Source: Ashinkailepas kermadecensis (lineage: Eukaryota > Arthropoda > Thecostraca > Neolepadidae). From it: a stretch of 64,000 nucleotides of DNA. The position numbers and the translations under genes were made by a program. The DNA lies in the NCBI GenBank assembly GCA_034440615.1, contig JAOTOM010003936.1:124001-188000 (forward strand). The letters are read 5' to 3'. The first letter of the stretch is position 1. Each line of letters begins with the position of its first letter. The notes beneath the pieces were generated by a model, which did no database searches, had not been told where the DNA came from, and was given only the letters and a program-made list of their open reading frames with translations. Shown piece after piece: positions 33,445 through 45,916 of this stretch.

Positions 33445-33689
33445 TCCATGTACTCCCAGGTTAGGATATTAACCTGCTGACAGCATCCGCTGTCCAATGG
33501 CGATACGTTCTTCGGCAATGACCCGCTGTTCTTGAAGTCGGGAGGATGACCCGACACGACCCCCTGTCCCGGGTCAGGACGTTGATCGGGTAGGACCCGC
33601 TGCGTCCTCAGACTTATGACACTGACCCGATGTGGGTGGCTGTGTGCCAAGCCAGGAGACTGACCCAACATGACCCGATGTGTCGCCAG
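33445..33689 (+). repeat. Degenerate repeats of the acceptor edge of the next WDR47 exon
   Basis: The block TGACCCGATGTGTCGCCAGG, then TCAGGAGATTGACC, at the exon start is preceded by weaker copies: GACCCGATGTGGGTGGCTG with GCCAGGAGACTGACCC, and earlier CCCGGGTCAGGACGTTGATC and CCAGGTTAGGATATTAACC. The spacing is about 45-60 bp. Divergence is much greater than at the other exon edges. Confidence 0.5.
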
Positions 33690-33860
33690 GTCAGGAGATT
33701 GACCTCACCATGCACGACGGGACGGTGCGTGACCTCTGCTTCATCGAGGACATGTCGAACAAGTCGAGTCTGCTCATCAGCGGCGGCGCCGGCGACTGCA
33801 AGATCTACGTCACCGACTGTGTCACTGGCACACCGTTCCAGGCACTTAGCGGGCACTCAG
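33690..33860 (+). CDS. WDR47: WDR47 exon: third WD40 blade
   Basis: A 171-nt exon. Using the acceptor TCGCCAG at 33687-33689, the phase-1 G from the previous exon plus GT gives Gly, then QEIDLTMHDGTVRDLCFIED, MSNKSSLLISGGAGDCKIYV and TDCVTGTPFQALSGHS. The vertebrate counterpart is DLEFSMHDGTIRDLAFMEG ... LISAGAGDCNIYTTDC ... HALSGHTG. The nearby AG sites at 33695 and 33698 would bring an immediate TGA into frame, so they are excluded. The exon ends CACTCAG|GTGAGA in phase 1, and the following exon completes SGHI. The donor edge is amplified in 33-bp units. Confidence 0.92.
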
Positions 33861-34075
33861 GTGAGACCACTCAGGCACTCAGTGGGCATTAAGATGAGAC
33901 CAGTCAGGTACTCAGCGGAACTCAGGTGAAGCCACTCAGCGGGCACTCAGATGAGATCACTCAGGCGCTCAGTGGGCACGCAGACCAGACCAGTCAGGTA
34001 CTCAGCGGCACTCAGGTGAGACCACTCAGACACTCAGCGGACTCTCACGGTGAAAGTACTCATGCACTCAGCCAG
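33841..34075 (+). repeat. 33-bp tandem array of an exon end plus donor
   Basis: About seven diverged copies of GGCACTTAGCGGGCACTCAG | GTGAGACCACTCA. The first is the real WDR47 exon end; later units change the donor to ATGAGA, GTGAAG, ACCAGA or GTGAGA, so at least one distal unit (near 34015) keeps a good GTGAGA donor. The unit is a multiple of three, but an in-frame TAA occurs in the second unit (GCATTAAG). Confidence 0.85.
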
Positions 34076-35974
<1,899 letters not shown>

Positions 35975-36290
35975 CATGCTGCGACACATCGTAGCATGCT
36001 GCGACACATCGTAGCATGCTGCGACACACCGTAGCATGCTGCGACACACCGTAGCATGCTGCGATACACCGTAACCCGCTGCGATACACCGTAACCCGCT
36101 GCGATACACCGTAACGTGTTGCGATACACCGTAACACGTTGTGATGCACCGTATCATCACGCGATACACCGTATCACCCTATGATACACCGTATCACCCT
36201 GCGATACACCATATCAACCCGCGATACACCGTATCACTCTGCGATAACCGTAGCACGCTGCGACACACAGTAGCGCCCTACGACACGTCA
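35975..36290 (+). repeat. Minisatellite, 20-bp unit, ~15 copies
   Basis: Tandem copies of GCATGCTGCGACACACCGTA with gradual drift along the array from GCGACACATCGTA to GCGATACACCGTA to ACCCTATGATACACCGTATC. The drift in one direction suggests growth at one end. Confidence 0.85.
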
Positions 36291-37356
36291 CACGGCTGCC
36301 TGACCGTTTGCAAGACCGCGCGCAGCTCCTTTTGTGGGCGGTGACAGTCTTTTTAATTACTCTTGGTTTATTGTGCCGAAAAAAAAGAAGATTTTATGTA
36401 CTTGCGGTAAAATTACAATTATTACTACTTACATTGCAGTTAAAATGTACAGAAGTTTCCAGTTTCCAGAGATATAAGGCACATCGTTCAACATGATGCA
36501 TAAGGACTTTGGATCGATCGATTAGATCCACCTTTGTATGCGAGTATATATCAATCATCATCAGCGATTATCATGAGGCATTTTTCGCGTGAAAAACAGT
36601 GTACTGAACATAAATTCAAATGAAAAATAAGTCGAAAAAAATTATTCCTGGATGAATGACGACAAATCAGATAGAACAGTCCTGGAACCGTCCAACCACA
36701 TACGTTAACACGTGCGATTGATCTGCTAGGGCACGTCCTATTTCCCGCAAATTGATTAATTATAGGTTCTAAAGTTTTGTATGGACGGGTTATCCTCGAA
36801 CACCAAATATGATGTGTCTTGATGTGGTCCCCAAACACGTGACCACGTGGAATTTATCTGCTATGGCACAGAGGTTTTTCTTCAATAAAACAAACATAAA
36901 GGAGGGAAAGTGAGTCCTGGGTGGGTGTTTGCCTTGTTAGATGGCGCCAGATAGGAACAACCCCAGCCATTATACTTTGGCCGGCTGAATAGAATCGGCG
37001 CCTCCACCCACCTAGCGGCAAAGCTGGCGGAACCACGGTCCTTCCGGATATAACAGCGTCTCTCCAATGTCCAGTCATGGAGAGCGAACAACCGGACAGA
37101 CGAGGCTTGCGATTATTGAACACCGGATGGTTCATTGATTGAGGAGCAAAACGCCATTGTTGTTCCAGCACTTTAAAATTTAGTTGGTTGGCTCTCGACC
37201 AGATATATAATAACGAAGCGTACCAATGCATTTAGTGCCCAATGCCAGTCAGGGATGTTGTTTTATATATATTTGAGGGGGCAAGTGCTCGCTCAATGTT
37301 GGCTTCCCCCCTCCCCCCAATAAGGGGACCGTATGGAATGTGCCCCCAATCCATTT
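36291..37356. other. WDR47 intron, no supported exon
   Basis: AT-rich sequence. A - strand frame at 36854-37231 (125 residues) has no motif that I recognise. At 37245-37345 the phrase TTTGAGGGGGCAAGTGC and TCAATGTTGGCTTCCCC recalls the repeat at 44620 and 48230. Confidence 0.45.
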
Positions 37357-37465
37357 GAGTCTCACCTGTCGCTACTCTTCGCCCGCGACCAATCGGCGTG
37401 AGAGATTGGCGACGCTACATGACTCAACGGTCGACGTGTCGTAAAACCAATAACCACCACCACCA
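37357..37465 (+). mobile_element. SINE family 2, 5'-truncated
   Basis: Starts within the B box (GAGTCTCACCTGTCGCTACT) and continues with CGCGACCAATCGGCGTGAGA to TAAAACCAATAACC, almost identical to the copy at 38450-38620 but without the tRNA head. Confidence 0.75.
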
Positions 37466-37591
37466 CTGCCTCCATGCATTATGACGCACCCCCAATAATT
37501 TGCATACATCAACACCCGTGTTGCCGGTGCTGTTCAGCCTGCTGTGTGACGGGCATGCGGCTCGCTGCCGCCGTTCGCTGACCTGACCTGA

Positions 37592-37985
<394 letters not shown>

Positions 37986-38436
37986 CGCTGTACTCTCCAA
38001 TCTACACTGCTGTCAACCCACAAGTCTGTAGTGTGTGTGCCTCGCCATATCGCTCTTGCCAGCAGCTGATGAATAGACAGGAGATCCATGCCAGGTGGAC
38101 ATTTGCTACACTTTCAGTTCCTGCACCGAAAGTAATACTGAACATCATACGTGCTCTGTGTCCTGCATGCCTCTGTCGGGTATTGATCCATCGGCAAGCG
38201 GTCTTGCCGAGACGACCATGGGTCACGCCGAGTCCGAGCCTACGACTGCATCCACGGCCAGCCTCTGTATCTCCCTGCCTTGAACCACGCTACTCGCACT
38301 CGGTGTTTGGAGCTTATACAAGCCGGTGGTTTTGGTGTGCTTCCGCGCCGTTGGAAGGACCCTGGGCAAGTTTGCAGCTTCCGCTAATCGGGAAATGACC
38401 GGTGAAGAATATCGACAGCAGGGAACCACGCTCCCC
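37986..38436. other. WDR47 intron, no supported exon
   Basis: Unique-looking sequence between the donor array and a SINE. No exon is needed by phase. Confidence 0.5.
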
Positions 38437-38633
38437 AGTTGTTTTGGCGGGGACGAGTGGTCTAGGGGTAAGATGCTCGTCTCAAAATCGAAAGGTTGTG
38501 GGTTCGAGTCTCACCTGTCGCTACTCTTCGCCCGCGACCAATCGGCGTGAGAGATTGGCGACGCTACATGACTCAACGGTCGACGTGTCGTAAAACCAAT
38601 AACCAACCAACCAACCAACCAGTTGTTTTGGCG
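38437..38633 (+). mobile_element. tRNA-derived SINE (family 2) with 13-bp TSD
   Basis: A 171-bp full copy (38450-38620) between perfect AGTTGTTTTGGCG duplications. The head is GACGAGTGGTCTAGGGGTAA, the B box GTGGGTTCGAGTCTC, the tail TAAAACCAATAACCAACCAA extended by AACC units. It is nearly identical to the 25029 copy over the body, so the family was recently active. Confidence 0.88.
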
Positions 38634-38762
38634 CAAACCGATCAGGGGATCCCAATGCGTGATCGGCTCCCAATTTTGTCTCGTGACGCAGCACCTCCGA
38701 TGTGGGGATCCAGTGCGTGATCGGCTCCCAATTTTGTCTCGTGACGCAGCACCTCTGATGTG

Positions 38763-38935
38763 GCAGTGTTTGTTCCAAATAACCTCACCGCGCCCTGGCT
38801 ACGCTGACCGGCGGTGTTTGTTTGAGGCGACCTCGCCATACCCTGGCTATGCTGACCGGTAGTGTTTGTTTCAGGCGACGTCGCCATGCCCTAGCTATGA
38901 TGACCGGCGGTGTTCGTTTCAGGCGACCTCACCAT
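38763..38935 (+). repeat. 48-bp tandem array of an intron end plus exon start
   Basis: Four copies of GTGTTTGTTTCAGGCGACCT, CGCCATGCCCTGGCTATGCT, GACCGGCG. The last copy (from 38909) contains the real acceptor TTTCAG|GCGACC of the final WDR47 exon. The third copy also has an intact TTTCAG; the second has TTTGAG and the first TTCCAA, so only two are usable acceptors. Confidence 0.88.
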
Positions 38936-39068
38936 GCCGCTGCCGTCTGTGATCGTGGCCGAGCACCAGGACAAAGTCATCACCGGCCGCTGGCACCCCA
39001 ACGAGTTCAGCTTCATCTCCACCGGCGCAGACAAAACGTGCACGCTCTGGGCGCTGCCGCCGCTCTGA
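38923..39068 (+). CDS. WDR47: WDR47 terminal exon: seventh WD40 blade and stop
   Basis: A 146-nt coding end after TTTCAG. With the phase-1 G from the previous exon it reads GDLTMPLPSVIVAEHQDKVI, TGRWHPNEFSFISTGADKTC, TLWALPPL and TGA (39066-39068). The vertebrate end is [20 protein letters not shown], then a CRWH ... FLSSSADRTVTLW stretch and a few residues. The six exons together give 1017 nt with all phases consistent, i.e. 338 residues plus stop, the expected size of the WDR47 propeller. An upstream duplicate acceptor at 38874 would add 48 bp (16 codons) with an in-frame TAG, so the 38923 site is the productive one. Confidence 0.94.
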
Positions 39069-39823
39069 GCTGCGGCCGCTGCTGTCGCACGAGGCTCTGA
39101 TCTGCCGCTCTGAGATCCGATCACGCTCTGTGCTCTGGGCGCCGGCCAGCTCGGCGCCAAAGTCATCGCGTTAGTGGCCAACGCCCTGCAGTGGCCGAGT
39201 TATTTGCGAATGCGTCGTTGCTGTGAGGTTGTGTGCGCTGGCTTCTCAGTTGCGCGGTTATTGGCGGGTGCTCCGCCGTCGCTGCGCCGCCCGTTGGACG
39301 ACTCGTCGTTGTTGAACGCTCCGCTGGCGTCGTCGTGACGGCGTTGTCGGATGCGCCGCCCGCTGGCGGCCGACACTAACCACATTAAGTGAATATTAAA
39401 CAGCGCGTACGTCGAGTCGCGTGCGCGCGTGATGCTGCGCGTAAGACTGCGTGAGGGTTGCTTCGCCCGTGCCGGCATGAGTGGAATAATACGTGAGAGC
39501 TTTACCCAGCGTGTGCGTTGTGTTTTTGTTTAGTCAGACCGTTAGTTCGGCATAATTCCAGTCACAACACGCCGACCGCTGAGCAACACGAGCCTCGAGG
39601 TGAGCTCGTTTCCGGCCGAGTCGGTCGTGCCAGAATCTCCGGTATATTCCACGTTCTGGTGTGGCGGTGCGCGCGCAGTGATGGCGGACCGTGTTATTTT
39701 TCTATGCCCGCTTGCGTGCTGCGTCCGATCCGCTGTTCGACACGCCGCAATGCCACTGACTCACTTTCTGTATTTCCGCAATTTAATTGTTTAATTGTGT
39801 GTCGCTGGGCTGGCGCCCCGCAA

Positions 39824-39829
39824 AATAAA
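39824..39829 (+). terminator. Poly(A) signal candidate for WDR47
   Basis: AATAAA lies 755 bp after the stop, followed by a GT-rich stretch (GATTGTCGTGCTGTTTCTGG). An ATTAAA variant near 39394 is a nearer alternative. The 39069-39850 segment would then be 3' UTR. Confidence 0.45.
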
Positions 39830-39909
39830 CTTCGTGTATATCAGCTGATTGTCGTGCTGTTTCTGGCCAGCCGGACGCGACTGCGTGTCTGAATTCTTCT
39901 CGAAGTCTG

Positions 39910-39940
39910 TATTCTTTCGAAAAGAATACAGACAGGGTGT
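39910..39940. repeat. Hairpin of a TGTATTCTTT inverted repeat
   Basis: GTCTGTATTCTT and AAGAATACAGAC face each other across a TCGA-type centre, and a third copy, GTCTGTATTCTTTTCGGG, follows at about 39940-39957. Confidence 0.6.
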
Positions 39941-40199
39941 CTGTATTCTTTTCGGGGTGTGTGTGTGCCCCTCCGATGCTAAGTTGTGCCCAAAGGCGTC
40001 ACCACGAAAATGGAGACACATGGATCCTCCGACGTTCTTAACGAAACATTTTAACCGATTTTTGTTGCGGCTACACTAGAACCTCTATGAGCTCAACGTA
40101 TCACCACCAGATGACAAGATTGGCAGTAGGGGGCTAAGTTAGCGAGGAACACGGCTAAATCCCTTCCGGGGAAACAACAATAAATTAAAGTACTACACG

Positions 40200-40360
40200 C
40201 ATCTATTCAGACTTGTGCTCGACTCGAGTTGAATCGAGAATCAACTCATGAATCAATAATTTTTTGATGAATCTTTCTAAAAAATAAATGAGTTCAATGA
40301 TGAGTCAATCATTCAAATCACAAGGAGTCATTTGAGTCTTGACTCAAATGCAGGTTATGA
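40200..40360. repeat. Cluster of GAGTCA/TGACTC/GAATCA motifs
   Basis: At least eight copies in both orientations in 150 bp (ACTCGAGTTGAATCGAG, ATGAGTCAATCATTC, GAGTCATTTGAGTC, TTGACTCAAATG). This is a partly palindromic, AT-rich repeat, likely the end of an unrecognised element. The TGAGTCA form equals an AP-1 site, but the density points to repeat structure rather than regulation. Confidence 0.45.
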
Positions 40361-40671
40361 ACACATAAATCATGTATGTGTCATGACACAAAGTAGGGAG
40401 TAAAAACGCAGCATAATTATTCATGCTTAGCAATACAATTGTCAACTTGTCATCTGCCAGTGAGTAAAGAATGCAGGGTACTGAAGTTATTTACCAAAAA
40501 CCAATGACAATAACTACAAATCATTATTAATGTTAAGCTTGGTATTCACAATCAGTATCATGCATGAGTGCCAGCAGCACAACACAGAAATGGGTTGTAA
40601 TTGTGAAAAAGAATATGGAACCGAAACGGTCCTGCACTGCAATGGGCATCTGCACTGAATAAAATTGCGTT

Positions 40672-40737
40672 GGTTTGTTATTTGTCACATGCGCGTCTGA
40701 TATCATATCAGACGCTCGTGTGACAAATAACAAACCC
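40672..40737. repeat. Inverted repeat, ~30-bp arms
   Basis: GGTTTGTTATTTGTCACATG, GCGTCTGATAT on the left faces ATATCAGACGC, TCGTGTGACAAATAACAAACC (20-nt pieces) on the right with almost no spacer and about two mismatches. A foldback or MITE-like remnant just upstream of LINE A. Confidence 0.7.
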
Positions 40738-41778
40738 AAGGTACCTTTACAGAAGGTAGATCGAAGTTTTCCTTCATGCCCGCATGACGTCATCCGAAGT
40801 TTTTTTTTAAAATATGGTATAAATTTGGTTGCAGAGGACTTTTCTCAAATCATGCGCAATGGTCACTTTTATCTAGATCCAGGGCATGATGCGTTCTTCG
40901 TTGATCCTAATCAAGGCCCCAAAACACCCTTCGCTGCTACGCACGTCTCGCCGCTACAGAACGCTGACGCCGATACTCCAGGTCACAAGAGTTTGGCGCT
41001 TGGACGACGCCAGATACCTGCCGCAACCGCAAGACGCCGCCGACCAGCTACCTGCTGCCAACCACCAGCCGCCTGCCACCACACACACACGCAGCACCAG
41101 CCAACATACACACATACACAAGCACCAAGCACACCCAACCACACCTCCCTGCGCCACCGATCTCTCCTCCTCCAAGCATACAGTACTCTCAACCTATCTC
41201 TCCTGAACTTCAACTCTATCCAAGCCCCTTCAAGTCTTCAACCGCCTTCCCAAGCTCACCTCCTGCTACATCTGCTGCGCCGTCGACTTCTACGCTGCTT
41301 CATACTCTACAAGATCGTCAAGACCGACTTCGGCAAATCCTTCAAATCAGCTCTACTCACCGCGCTTGCTTCATCTACCACTCCAGTGCTCAGTGACAGT
41401 GCCTCTTCAGACCAGTGCTCTTCTCTGCCTGTACGACTCCATCCGCACTCAAGGTCAGTCCGGCGGTGCAGCCACCCCTCCCCCGGACTCCCTCCAACAC
41501 CTCCTCCCCCCCCGCTTCCCTCTAGTGCCCGCTGCACGATCTTTTCTCTTCTATCACGCGTACTCCCTTCAAGCACACTTCCGATTTCTTGTGTTCTCTT
41601 CTTCTTTATCTGCCCCCTACTGTTACACCTGTCGGGCTTTCTTCACGCCCTTCCGAACCCTCCGCCAAAACTGTACTGTGCTTGTATTCTGTGCCACACA
41701 CATGCCACTGAACACCCTTTATTCAACACCACTGACAACTTGAACGCAAACAACACCGCTAACCACATCACCACCAAC

Positions 41779-42656
41779 ATGCACTCCTCAGCACAGCCAT
41801 ACGGCGATTTCTTCCTCTGCCGCCGGGGGGACGGGGTGCCCATGGGCACCTTCGACCCCTGGCTGGTGGAGGAAGAGATCGCCAAATACACAGGCGAGCC
41901 CCTGCACGCAAAACAGATCCACTCAGGGGCTCTCCTGACACAAGCCAACACTGACATAGACAGAAAAATTATCCACACCATACATATGATCGGCAAAACA
42001 CCTATCACCATCGTCCCCGCCACCAAGATGAACACGTCACAAGGAACATTTCACGCCAGGGAGCTGGCCGGGATAGCGGTGGAGACCCTGGTCTCCCGAC
42101 TAGAGAACCAGGGGGAAGAGAACGCCGCGTTCCGGCCGGCTCCAAAACCCGGACGACCACAAACACACATCATTATCCTCACATTCAGAACACGGACACC
42201 ACCAAAACACCTCAAAGCCGGCTACCTACGCTACAACGCCACGCCACGTGCACCCCTCCCTCGACGCTGCAAAAAATGTCAGCGGTACGGCCACTCCGAG
42301 GGGGGTGCCACTCCACCACGTACACCTGCGGAAAATTCGCAGCACAACACAGCACCACAACATGTCCAGGCGGCGAGGCCTGCTGCGCCGCCTGCGCGGG
42401 GCCGCACGAGGCCGGGAGCAGCTCCTGCCCTCGGTGGATGGCGGAGAAAGAAATTATCCGCCTGGTCCACCTAGAGGGCATGGAGCTGTCCCTGGCCAGG
42501 AGGGCGGTGGCCGACCCGCCGGCGGCGTGGCCGACCCGCCGCACAGAGCCGGGATGCAAACCACCACCAACACTTAACCACACAGAGTACCCGGCTCTGT
42601 CCACACCCACCACCACGCGACACAAGCACACCACAAGCACCTACCCACCACAATAA
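41779..42656 (+). pseudogene. LINE A ORF1, zinc-knuckle RNA-binding protein, frameshifted
   Basis: The first frame starts MHSSAQPYGDFFLCRRGDG and reaches CKKCQRYGHSEGG at about codon 164. The run of six Gs at about 42299-42304 then shifts the frame, and the second frame supplies the missing Cys of the first knuckle (C-x2-C-x4-H-x4-C) and a further CCAACAGPHEAGSSSCPRW knuckle (C-x2-C-x3-H-x6-C). Such ORF1 proteins bind LINE RNA and act as chaperones. The C-terminus is Pro/Thr-rich. The break sits in a homopolymer, so it may be a mutation or a sequencing error. Confidence 0.75.
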
Positions 42657-43069
42657 CCCACACCAACACCCACCAACAACACACGCAGAACACGAGCGCC
42701 AACACCAGCTTACACATCGGTACAACGCCCGGCACACCAACCACCACCACCACCAAACCGACTACCGACACCAACCCCCCACCCTCCCAGCGTCCACCTC
42801 CGCCACCCCAACGACCAACAACCTAAATATATCCAGATACCTCTCCCTCAACAGATGATTCACCAACACACACAACCCGCACATACACAGACCAGGACAC
42901 AGACACAGAGGAACATACTGACATGGAACACTACTCCACAGACACAGAGCAAACACTCCCCCCCACAACAGAGACCACCTCCTGCCCACCAACCACCAAA
43001 ACAACCGAAAAGCACCAAACGACCAACGTCACCTAAAAGACCACTCACACGCGCCAACACACAAAAACA

Positions 43070-44110
43070 ATGAACACAATCATACAATGGAACACACACG
43101 GCCTCATCAGACACTGGAATGAATTCAAACATTACGCACTGCAAACACACCACACAGCACTATGCCTACAGGAAACACACTTTAAACCTCATGGCCCATA
43201 TCAATTTAACATTCCTCACTACACACTATACAGACAAGACACACACAACATACACAGATCAGGCGGAGTATGCACATACATTAGGAATACAACACCGCAC
43301 CGCCTGATACAATTCAACACCACAGCAGACATATTACTCACTGAAATCCACATACACAACACAGCCTACACCCTCATTAACGTATATGGCCCCCCTCGCG
43401 AAACACAGAAACCCTCTCGGAATTAAATAAGGCACTTGAACAAATTCAGACCCTTGTCATACTCACAGGAGACTTTAACTCACACCACCCACCATGGGAC
43501 ATCCGCACAACACGACCCGATCACAGAGCACTCACACTCATCACACTGGCTACACAACATTACCTCACAATACTCAACACCGGCTCACCAACATACCTCG
43601 TACCAATTAGTTCACACCTCCCTACCACCCCCGACATGACACTCGCTTCCTCTTGCATAGCCCTCGCCCTATCCTGGACAGCCGACTCCGGTCCACACTT
43701 TAGTGACCACGCCCCCATCACCATTACCTTCCACCAAATTCCGACCATCGGCCCACCCAATCTCCCAACGGCCGGTGGAACCTTAAAAACGCATCCTGGA
43801 CCCCATTCTCAGAATCCTTAGCAGCACAGACATCCTATAATCCACAATACACACCAGGACAATACGCAGACATGCTACTCACCACCGCACTCCAACACAT
43901 ACCACACACAAAACCACGACACCAACACAAACTTCGCGCGGCTCCCTGGTGGAACGAAGAGTGCCACCGGGCGATCCGCGCGAGGAACCACGCTCACAAA
44001 CTATTGCAGCACACGCAACATTCCACTAAGCCTCACAACACTCCTCAACGACGACCATCCAGCACTACACGAACTTCTCTTCCACTTTCTCGCTATCACA
44101 CGCCTAATTG
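43070..44110 (+). pseudogene. LINE A ORF2 fragment: endonuclease domain
   Basis: Starts MNTIIQWNTHGLIRHWNEF, typical of the endonuclease/exonuclease/phosphatase fold, with the CLQETH motif at about residue 32 and GGVCTYIRNTT. The first frame ends at 43426 near a CTC/GG run; the next frame continues LTGDFNSHHPPWD, then SDHAPITITFH (the SDH catalytic motif). A third frame gives AAPWWNEECHRAIRARN, the usual linker before the reverse transcriptase. These residues nick target DNA to start target-primed reverse transcription. At least two frameshifts are present and the RT is missing. Confidence 0.78.
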
Positions 44111-44547
44111 ATCAATTGTGAGAAGAAAAAAACAAAAAAAGACCGGAAAAAACAAAAAGACAATAGGACCCACTAAAAAAGGAATGAAAACTAATAAAAC
44201 TCCGGAAAAAAACAACAATAACAACAAAACAAAACAACGCCCAACCATGGTACCCAAAACAAGATGTTCTAGAAATGTTAAACAATATGGCGATGACCAC
44301 GACCCCCAACCCACCCACTACACCCCATACCAAAAACTGGCACCGTCCGGACTGACAGCTTTCTCGACTACTTCATCTCCGGCTCTCAAACAACTCTGAT
44401 CTGCCATCTCTACATCTTCAAGCTACCAGGACCAGCTCAACTCTTCAAGACGCCTCCGGCTCTACTACAACATCGCTCAACAAAACAAGTAATCTATCCA
44501 CCCTCCATCTAATCCTCCTACCATTTTCCACTCACACTCACACCGGA

Positions 44548-44592
44548 AACAGCCGACATCACCTACAGGTGGCAGGCTGGCCAAATACAACG

Positions 44593-44622
<30 letters not shown>
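44548..44622 (+). repeat. Dispersed repeat fragment ending in (CA)n
   Basis: Partner of 640-711: GCCGACATCACCTACAGGTG, GCAGGCTGG and a run of about 15 CA. It may be the 3' end of LINE A or a separate element. Confidence 0.5.
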
Positions 44623-44624
<2 letters not shown>

Positions 44625-44965
44625 GGGCATTGGTGTTCTTTTGTATGCTTGTGAGGGGAACTTTCCCCTTCAATGCTGGCTTTACCCCATGGGCGTATGT
44701 TTCTGAAAATTATTGGGGGACCTGTGGCGTACCTATACTTGCGCTAAGGGAGAGGGGCAAACGTATTTGAAGGGAGTCCACCAACCCCATTAAAATACCT
44801 CAGATTTCGACCACTATTTTGTCAAAGGGAACCTTTTTAAATAAAATAATTCGTGACCAACTGAATTGTCCCGTGGAGGGGCCTAATCTATCATTATCGT
44901 CTCTGATTCGTCGGATTTCAACCCTAACTCTCCCCACCCTGTTCCGAGGTTTTATTTTGGTATCC
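44620..44965 (+). repeat. ~345-bp dispersed repeat, copy 1
   Basis: Collinear with 48230-48585 at roughly 80 percent identity by eye. Shared phrases are TTGTATGCTTGTGAGGGG, CCCCATGGGCGTATGTTTC, GTGGAGGGGCCTAATCTA and GTCGGATTTCAACCCTAACTC (one base over 20 if joined, given here as GTCGGATTTCAACCC, TAACTC). It has no coding potential and is likely a non-autonomous transposon. Confidence 0.75.
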
Positions 44966-44970
44966 CTTTA

Positions 44971-45002
44971 TGCTAACTCTGAGGCTTACCTCAGAGTTAG
45001 CA
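44971..45002. repeat. Perfect 14-bp-stem hairpin
   Basis: TGCTAACTCTGAGG and CCTCAGAGTTAGCA are exact reverse complements around the 4-nt loop CTTA. It lies at the end of the dispersed repeat copy 1 and could be its terminal structure; copy 2 at 48585 lacks it. Confidence 0.85.
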
Positions 45003-45370
45003 TCTTTTAATCTCTTGAATGCCGGTCTCTCTAACTCCAGTAAATGATTTGCTTCCCTGGTCAGCCATGAAGGGTGCTTAACCCAGGTTAATCTAATTTG
45101 CCTATTTGAAATGAACCTATCCTGTACAATTGCTTATGCACATGTGTCCGGTTTCCCCGCTGGGAAGCAAGAACGGTCCAAAGCCGGGCATTAGGCCATA
45201 CCCATCTACAAGTTCCCGCTTGCCGACGGTATGGAAGCCGATCCAGGCAAGCACTTCAAATACTAATCAAACTTGAAACAAAAGCATTGATGAGTGAAGG
45301 CACTGCAGATTAAGGAACCGGGATGCAAGGCACGGACACAACCGAGCTAGGCAGAGCCTGTCGCTGCAGC

Positions 45371-45541
45371 GAATCCAGGCGCACAACCCAGCTGAAGCCA
45401 ACCTGACGAGCCAACTTTGGCCAGCAGTAATCCAGGCGCACAACCCAGCTGAAGCCAACCTGACGAGCCAACTTTGGCCAGCAGTAATCCAGGCGCACAA
45501 CCCAGCTGAAGCCAACCTGACGAGCCAACTTTGGCCAGCAG
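45371..45541 (+). repeat. 57-bp tandem repeat, 3 copies
   Basis: Nearly identical copies of AATCCAGGCGCACAACCCAG, CTGAAGCCAACCTGACGAGC, CAACTTTGGCCAGCAGT. It lies between the dispersed repeat and the 3' end of the CASD1-like gene. Confidence 0.92.
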
Positions 45542-45595
45542 TTATATGAGCTAAGAAATCTTATGCAATGGAAATAATCCCAGGGATGATCTGGG

Positions 45596-45601
45596 TTTAT
45601 T
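45596..45601 (-). terminator. Poly(A) signal candidate for the CASD1-like gene
   Basis: TTTATT on + is AATAAA on -, 316-321 bp downstream of the stop codon at 45917. It is the first such hexamer after the stop that I noticed. Confidence 0.35.
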
Positions 45602-45916
45602 TGACACTTAAAGGATTCAATTGGGACCGGAATACGTACAGCATGAATATATTTTATGGTGTGACATAGTTAAAATATAAAGTGTTTTGCCTATGCACTG
45701 TGCTGGCGAACTCCTTTTATCGAATCAGTACTCTGTGAATAGGAACTAGGAGCGGGGAGGAGAAGTTCCAGGTATTTCGATCTGTGGAATATGCTTCATC
45801 ACGCCTAGGACTAGGTATGATATTTTGGACCAACAAGTTTTCTGAATGGCGTCATACTACCGCTTAGTATGAAGAGTTATTCACTGGTACCACGCGTAGT
45901 GCGTATGGTCAATTAC

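Larger units (their letters stand above)
40950..44560 (+). mobile_element. Non-LTR retrotransposon (LINE A), decayed, no RT domain
   Basis: A C/A/T-rich leader (40950-41778) with many CACACA and CTCC runs precedes a gag-like ORF1 (41779-42656, frameshifted) and an apurinic endonuclease-type ORF2 start (43070-44110). After the endonuclease and the linker (AAPWWNEECHRAIRARN), an A-rich stretch begins at about 44110 and no reverse transcriptase can be read. The layout (multi-knuckle ORF1, then EEP endonuclease) is that of Jockey/I/CR1-group LINEs. Confidence 0.8.

Noticed and set aside
33695..33700. Alternative acceptors for the third WDR47 exon
   Set aside because: Splicing at these AGs puts TGA in frame immediately; only the AG at 33688-33689 keeps the WD40 frame.
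40675..41778. N-terminal extension of LINE A ORF1 (about 368 extra codons)
   Set aside because: The frame is open but consists of C/T- and CA-rich low-complexity text; the first ATG giving a typical ORF1 protein is at 41779.
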